A DNA stretch of 9,036 nt. Source: an uncultured Methanobrevibacter sp. (GTDB taxonomy: Archaea > Methanobacteriota > Methanobacteria > Methanobacteriales > Methanobacteriaceae). The notes beneath the pieces were generated by a model. The model did not search any database. It worked only from the letters and a program-made list of their open reading frames with translations, and was not told the origin of the DNA. Below are positions 6,287 through 9,036 of this stretch, piece after piece. Numbering within the stretch: position 1 is the first letter of the stretch; every line of letters begins with the position of its first letter. Position numbers and translations under genes: made by a program. The DNA lies in the NCBI GenBank assembly GCA_900319985.1, contig ONQL01000068.1:1-9036 (forward strand), written 5' to 3'.

Positions 6287-6294
6287 CACCCCTT
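6287..6294 (-). promoter_or_regulatory. Ribosome binding site that fixes the mtrG start
   Basis: The minus strand reads AAGGGGTG, 6 bases before the ATG at 6280. Its first two A bases belong to the mtrF stop codon TAA, so termination and re-initiation are coupled. Its final GTG would be the start codon of the longer mtrG frame, which argues against that start. Confidence 0.7.
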
Positions 6295-6499
6295 ATAATC
6301 CCATTGCTTTTGCTATTGCAGGAATAATTACGATTAAAAGTAATGCTATGCAAGAACCGATAGCAAATCCTTTAAATCTAGTTGCAATTAAACCTGCGAA
6401 TAGTTTTCCTTCTCTTGCAAGGAGTTTTGAACTGTATTCGGCATCATCTGCTGCGTTTTTCATCCCGTGTATATTTGGTTTATTTGAAATTTGTACCAT
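6293..6499 (-). CDS. mtrF: Tetrahydromethanopterin S-methyltransferase subunit F
   Basis: This 68-residue subunit opens MVQISNKPNIHGMKN and carries KLFAGLIATRFKGFAIG (32-48) followed by a single membrane helix (about 44-66). These match the MtrF family in sequence and in length (68 residues is also the length I recall for Methanothermobacter). The frame has an in-frame ATG two codons upstream (6505), but that would lie only 2 bases after the AGGAGG site; the ATG at 6499 has an 8-base spacer and is chosen. MtrF is related to the C-terminal anchor of MtrA and belongs to the membrane part of the Na+-pumping complex. Confidence 0.93.
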   Translation of the reverse strand: MVQISNKPNIHGMKNAADDAEYSSKLLAREGKLFAGLIATRFKGFAIGSCIALLLIVIIPAIAKAMGL

Positions 6500-6507
6500 A
6501 TTCATCT

Positions 6508-6513
6508 CCTCCT
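6508..6513 (-). promoter_or_regulatory. Ribosome binding site that decides the mtrF start
   Basis: The minus strand reads AGGAGG, and its first base is the last base of the mtrA stop codon TAA (6515-6513). The spacer is 2 bases to the ATG at 6505 and 8 bases to the ATG at 6499, which favours the second. Confidence 0.7.
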
Positions 6514-7226
6514 TAAATCAAGAATAGAACTCCAATAATTAAAGTAAAAGCTAATCCGATCATTATACCTTGGACTTTACCTGAATAATTACCGGCCATA
6601 TTCCTTTGAACAGCACCAGCCATATCGATTTTAGTGTTTATATCCCTAATTCTAGCTTCGATAAGTGCAGTTTCAGCAGAAACAACTTTAATTGCTTCTC
6701 CTTCTTCTTCATCATCGCCATCGTCGTCAACGGAAATAACCATAGCTTCTTCTTCAAAAGCACCTGGATCCTTTTCTACACATTCATTGATTTTTGATTG
6801 AATTGCTCCGACATCTTCTGTGTCGATTAAATCAACAATTTCTAATTGTTGTTGGAATCTTTCAACACCATCGAGAGGAACATTTTCTACGAAAGGAATA
6901 GCACCAGTTGCACCGATGATTTTCTTTTTATCAGCGTCTGCACCGTTTTCGTGTAAAGCTTTAAAACTTTGACCGGTGATGTGACCTTGTACTTCAGCAC
7001 CAGCTAATATTAAGAAACGAATATTAGGGTTTGAAATAATATTTGCAACTACTTTTTCTATTCCTAAATTTTCTGTTTTACATGGACCTGCAATAGCCGC
7101 ACCAGAAAGTTCAGCTTCAATGTGAGAAGCTAAAGTTGTTACAGCAACTGGGCTTTCTGGATCGCCGACAATGTAATCTCCACTGATAACCGGCCAGCCG
7201 TCTGCAGGAGCTTTTTTATCAGCCAT
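6513..7226 (-). CDS. mtrA: Tetrahydromethanopterin S-methyltransferase subunit A (corrinoid-carrying subunit)
   Basis: This 237-residue subunit carries the corrinoid that shuttles the methyl group from MtrH to coenzyme M. The N-terminal domain has the family pattern DGWPVISGDYIVGDPESPVA (9-28), GPCKTENLGIEK (47-58) and FLILAGAEVQGHITGQSF (71-88). His82 corresponds to the corrinoid-ligating histidine known in Methanothermobacter MtrA. An acidic linker (VDDDGDDEEEGE, 166-177) leads to IEARIRDINTKIDMAG and a single C-terminal membrane anchor (about 219-237, ending at the last residue). The ATG at 7226 directly follows the mtrB stop (TAGATG), and its ribosome binding site TGGGGGT lies inside the mtrB C-terminal codons, implying translational coupling. 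Confidence 0.97.
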   Translation of the reverse strand: MADKKAPADGWPVISGDYIVGDPESPVAVTTLASHIEAELSGAAIAGPCKTENLGIEKVVANIISNPNIRFLILAGAEVQGHITGQSFKALHENGADADKKKIIGATGAIPFVENVPLDGVERFQQQLEIVDLIDTEDVGAIQSKINECVEKDPGAFEEEAMVISVDDDGDDEEEGEAIKVVSAETALIEARIRDINTKIDMAGAVQRNMAGNYSGKVQGIMIGLAFTLIIGVLFLI

Positions 7227-7556
7227 CTATAAAACCCCCAATATTTGTAATATAGGTAATGCAGCAAATATTAGAAATGTAGCTAATAAGAATCCGTATA
7301 CCACGTTAGTTAATAATCCTGCAGTAACAAAAGAACCTTCCCTTCCAGGGAAAGAACCGACAGGACTTGTGTATGGATCTAATGAAGCAATCATTTCATC
7401 AGCAGCTAATTCCACTTTTGCTACTTGTTCATTTACATCATCCATAGATAGGAGTACGATTCCTGAACCTAAAGATGAACTTATGAGCCCAGATACAGGG
7501 TCATATGCGAAATTCATTTCAGGTACAATTTGTACCATAGGTAACATTTGAGCCAT
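7227..7556 (-). CDS. mtrB: Tetrahydromethanopterin S-methyltransferase subunit B
   Basis: This 109-residue protein has a cytoplasmic N-terminal part, including MLPMVQIVPEMNFAYDPVSG (4-23) and the PYTSPVGSFPGREGSF segment (61-76), and one C-terminal membrane helix (about 80-105). Sequence and layout match MtrB. The ATG at 7556 follows AGGAGG with an 8-base spacer, 17 bases after the mtrC stop. Its stop abuts the mtrA start with no gap. It is an accessory membrane-anchored subunit of the Mtr complex; its exact mechanistic role is not fully known. Confidence 0.94.
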   Translation of the reverse strand: MAQMLPMVQIVPEMNFAYDPVSGLISSSLGSGIVLLSMDDVNEQVAKVELAADEMIASLDPYTSPVGSFPGREGSFVTAGLLTNVVYGFLLATFLIFAALPILQILGVL

Positions 7557-7573
7557 ATTTAATTCCTCCTAAT

Positions 7574-8345
7574 CTAATTTTCTACTTTAGGCCATAAACC
7601 AGACCATTTGGTTGAAGCTGCATCATTACATGAAGCTAATACATATGCTCTGAATGAAATAATCCAACCGATTAAACCAACTAAGAATACAATGAACCAA
7701 CCGAGTCCACCTGTAGTGACAGACATAAGACCAGTAATAGTCAATGATAAAAATCCAGTAGATGCTGCACATTTTAAAGTTCTTACTTGATCTTCGTTAG
7801 GTCCTAAACATGCATTGAATGGGTGTTGGATAGCCATAGTACACATAATAAATAATACTGCAATAAAACCAGTTGCAACAACATGTTCATAAATTGAAAT
7901 CATATCGTAACTGCCTGCAATACCAACGGAAAATCCGAAAATAGCAATACATGATGCCATAGCAATTTCAATAGTACATTGAACCATAATAGGAATTTTC
8001 ATACCTACAATTTTAATAGCAACAATAGCAATGACACCACCAATAATGGCAGCGATAATTAAACTAGCAATAGGCCCAAGTATTATATTATTATAATGAG
8101 CTGCTAAACTAATACCAGCTAAAACAGAGATAACACCAACAGATAAAGACATGTAACCAATGGATGGTACACCAGTACCTAAACCATAACTAGCAACTCT
8201 ACGGATAGCATCTGCTCCCCATACAACAGCTAAAACAGCACCAATACCTGCAATAACTGAACCGGCCGACGAGGCCTAATACTAATAAGTGCATTGAATT
8301 TACTGCACCTGCGGCTGCACCGTCAGCACTTCCACCAGCAGACAT
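7574..8345 (-). pseudogene. mtrC: mtrC with broken reading frame (tetrahydromethanopterin S-methyltransferase subunit C)
   Basis: MtrC is a multi-span membrane subunit of the Na+-translocating core. Translation should begin at 8345: the ATG abuts the mtrD stop (TAAATG) and GGAGGT lies 6 bases upstream. That frame encodes 27 family-like residues (MSAGGSADGAAAGAV to LLVLGLVG) but then leaves the family sequence and stops at TAG 8201-8199. The remainder, GSVIAGIGAVLAVVWGADA, then IRRVASYGLGTGVPSIGY and on through IQHPFNACLGPNEDQVRT to KWSGLWPKVEN, lies in another frame from 8263 to 7574, closed upstream by a TAG at 8278-8276. Skipping base 8264 joins them into about 256 residues, near the family's usual 265-270. 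An internal ATG at 8152 would give only 192 residues and lose the conserved WGADAIRR region. Because the gene is expected to be essential, sequencing or assembly error is the most likely cause. A real indel is the alternative. Confidence 0.88.
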
Positions 8346-9036
8346 TTAGAAACCTCCAGTTAAAATAATACAAAATATTCCAATAACAATAGATGCGATT
8401 GCGCATGCAAGTGCTCCAGTTCCAATTCTTTTGAATTTTGGATCGTGCATACCTTCAATGGTACCACCAATATTATAAGAAGCAATTACCGCGTTAACAA
8501 AGAACACACCTACACCTAAAATAGCAGCTAAACCAATACATACATCTGGATCGACAATAAGGATACTATCAGTTACAGCAGTGAAGATACCGTAGTATAC
8601 TAATCCACCACCAAAACCACCGAAAAGAGCACCTATAAGACCACTTATAAATGAAGTGAGAGGTACACCGTGACCTTCAGTACCAGGAGTTTTATATTGC
8701 TCTTGGTTACGTTTTGAAATCCAGTCAACAGGTACTTTAGATGCTGCAGGTACAACACCTACACCATATACATATATGATGTTAGCGATGAGCATAGTAA
8801 GTCCCATCATGATCATAGCACCTATAGCACCACCGATACAGACAATATAAAATGGTTCACCTGTCATAGTAGCAGCAGTAATAAGACCTGTTAAACCTGC
8901 ACCCGCAGCTAACATAGCTGTACCAGTACCTACACCAGTAGCAGTAGCCATAGCAGCAGGAGCACCTCCTACAGGAATAAAGTGCACACCAGCACCAATC
9001 ATAATACCGCCTATTGCGATGAATAAAATTAATGTA
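8346..9036 (-). CDS. mtrD: Tetrahydromethanopterin S-methyltransferase subunit D (5' end outside the window)
   Basis: The visible 229 residues start TLILFIAIGG, then IMIGAGVHFIPVGG, and continue to the natural stop. MtrD is a hydrophobic subunit of the membrane core that couples methyl transfer to Na+ export. Family hallmarks are APAAMATATGVGTGTAML, TPGTEGHGVPLTSF, FVNAVIASYNIGGTIEG and HDPKFKRIG, with about six hydrophobic segments. The ATG at 9002 is internal: the frame stays open and family-like for 11 codons upstream to the window edge, so the true start probably lies a few codons beyond 9036. The TAA stop touches the mtrC ATG, and the mtrC ribosome binding site is inside the last mtrD codons. 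mtrE would be expected next upstream. Confidence 0.95.
   Translation of the reverse strand, partial: TLILFIAIGGIMIGAGVHFIPVGGAPAAMATATGVGTGTAMLAAGAGLTGLITAATMTGEPFYIVCIGGAIGAMIMMGLTMLIANIIYVYGVGVVPAASKVPVDWISKRNQEQYKTPGTEGHGVPLTSFISGLIGALFGGFGGGLVYYGIFTAVTDSILIVDPDVCIGLAAILGVGVFFVNAVIASYNIGGTIEGMHDPKFKRIGTGALACAIASIVIGIFCIILTGGF

Noticed and set aside
6281..6289. mtrG starting at GTG 6289
   Set aside because: That GTG is part of the AAGGGGTG ribosome binding site for the ATG at 6280.
3572..7790. Plus-strand open frames of 60-67 codons opposite mmp14, mtrH, mtrA, mtrB and mtrC
   Set aside because: They lie antisense to well-supported genes, have no recognisable domains or ribosome binding sites, and have compositions expected of complementary frames.
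7574..8152. A short mtrC starting at the ATG at 8152
   Set aside because: It lacks a ribosome binding site, and the in-frame codons upstream encode the conserved WGADAIRRVASYGLGTGVPSIGY region, so the true gene extends past it.
8199..8264. A programmed +1 ribosomal frameshift in mtrC
   Set aside because: There is no obvious slippery site or downstream stimulator, and I know of no such mechanism in mtrC; error or indel is simpler.
8346..9002. MtrD starting at the ATG at 9002
   Set aside because: The frame is open and family-like (TLILFIAIGGI) to the window edge, with no ribosome binding site before 9002.
1..9036. CRISPR array, insertion sequence, prophage or integration site
   Set aside because: No regularly spaced repeats, transposase or integrase coding, or terminal repeats were seen; the content is core methanogen metabolism.

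Overview
The window is AT-rich, and every gene is read from the minus strand. It looks like the chromosome of a hydrogenotrophic methanogen of the Methanobacteriales, with Methanobrevibacter or a close relative most likely. Three things support this: the complete downstream part of the mtr operon in the order D-C-B-A-F-G-H, methanogenesis marker protein 14 and CobY beside it, and the start of an mvhD-type hydrogenase delta subunit at the other end. Ribosome binding sites of the AGGAGG and AGGTGAT types and TATA-like boxes fit archaeal gene expression. The species cannot be named from the sequence alone.

Layout in transcription order, from high to low coordinates. (1) 9036-5092 holds mtrD (5' end outside the window), mtrC, mtrB, mtrA, mtrF, mtrG and mtrH. 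Gaps are 0-17 bases, and most ribosome binding sites lie on or beside the previous stop codon. A hairpin with a U-tract follows at 5041-5078. (2) 4929-2834 holds mmp14 and cobY as a two-gene unit. (3) 2778-2512 is a small PRC-barrel gene with its own hairpin terminator. (4) 2367-393 holds sufC and sufB, which overlap, again ending in a hairpin. (5) 392-82 is a 311-base non-coding stretch with palindromes and repeats. It leads into (6) mvhD, of which only the first 27 codons are present.

The genes form a coherent core-metabolism block. Mtr is the Na+-pumping corrinoid methyltransferase of methanogenesis. CobY makes an activated intermediate of the corrinoid that Mtr carries. Mmp14 is an ASKHA-like protein of unproven function that could plausibly keep that corrinoid active (inference). 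SufBC builds Fe-S clusters, and the flanking hydrogenase subunit is an Fe-S protein.

The main anomaly is in mtrC. The gene has a clear start at 8345 that abuts the mtrD stop, but the reading frame breaks near 8264, inside a short GC-rich GGCC-N5-GGCC motif unlike the surrounding DNA. The rest of the protein continues in another frame. Since mtrC should be essential in such an organism, a sequencing or assembly error is the leading explanation. A real small indel cannot be excluded. I found no mobile element, CRISPR array, rRNA or tRNA, and no clearly new system; the most useful leads are the mtrC break, the mmp14-cobY linkage, the SufC cysteine tail and the mvhD leader.
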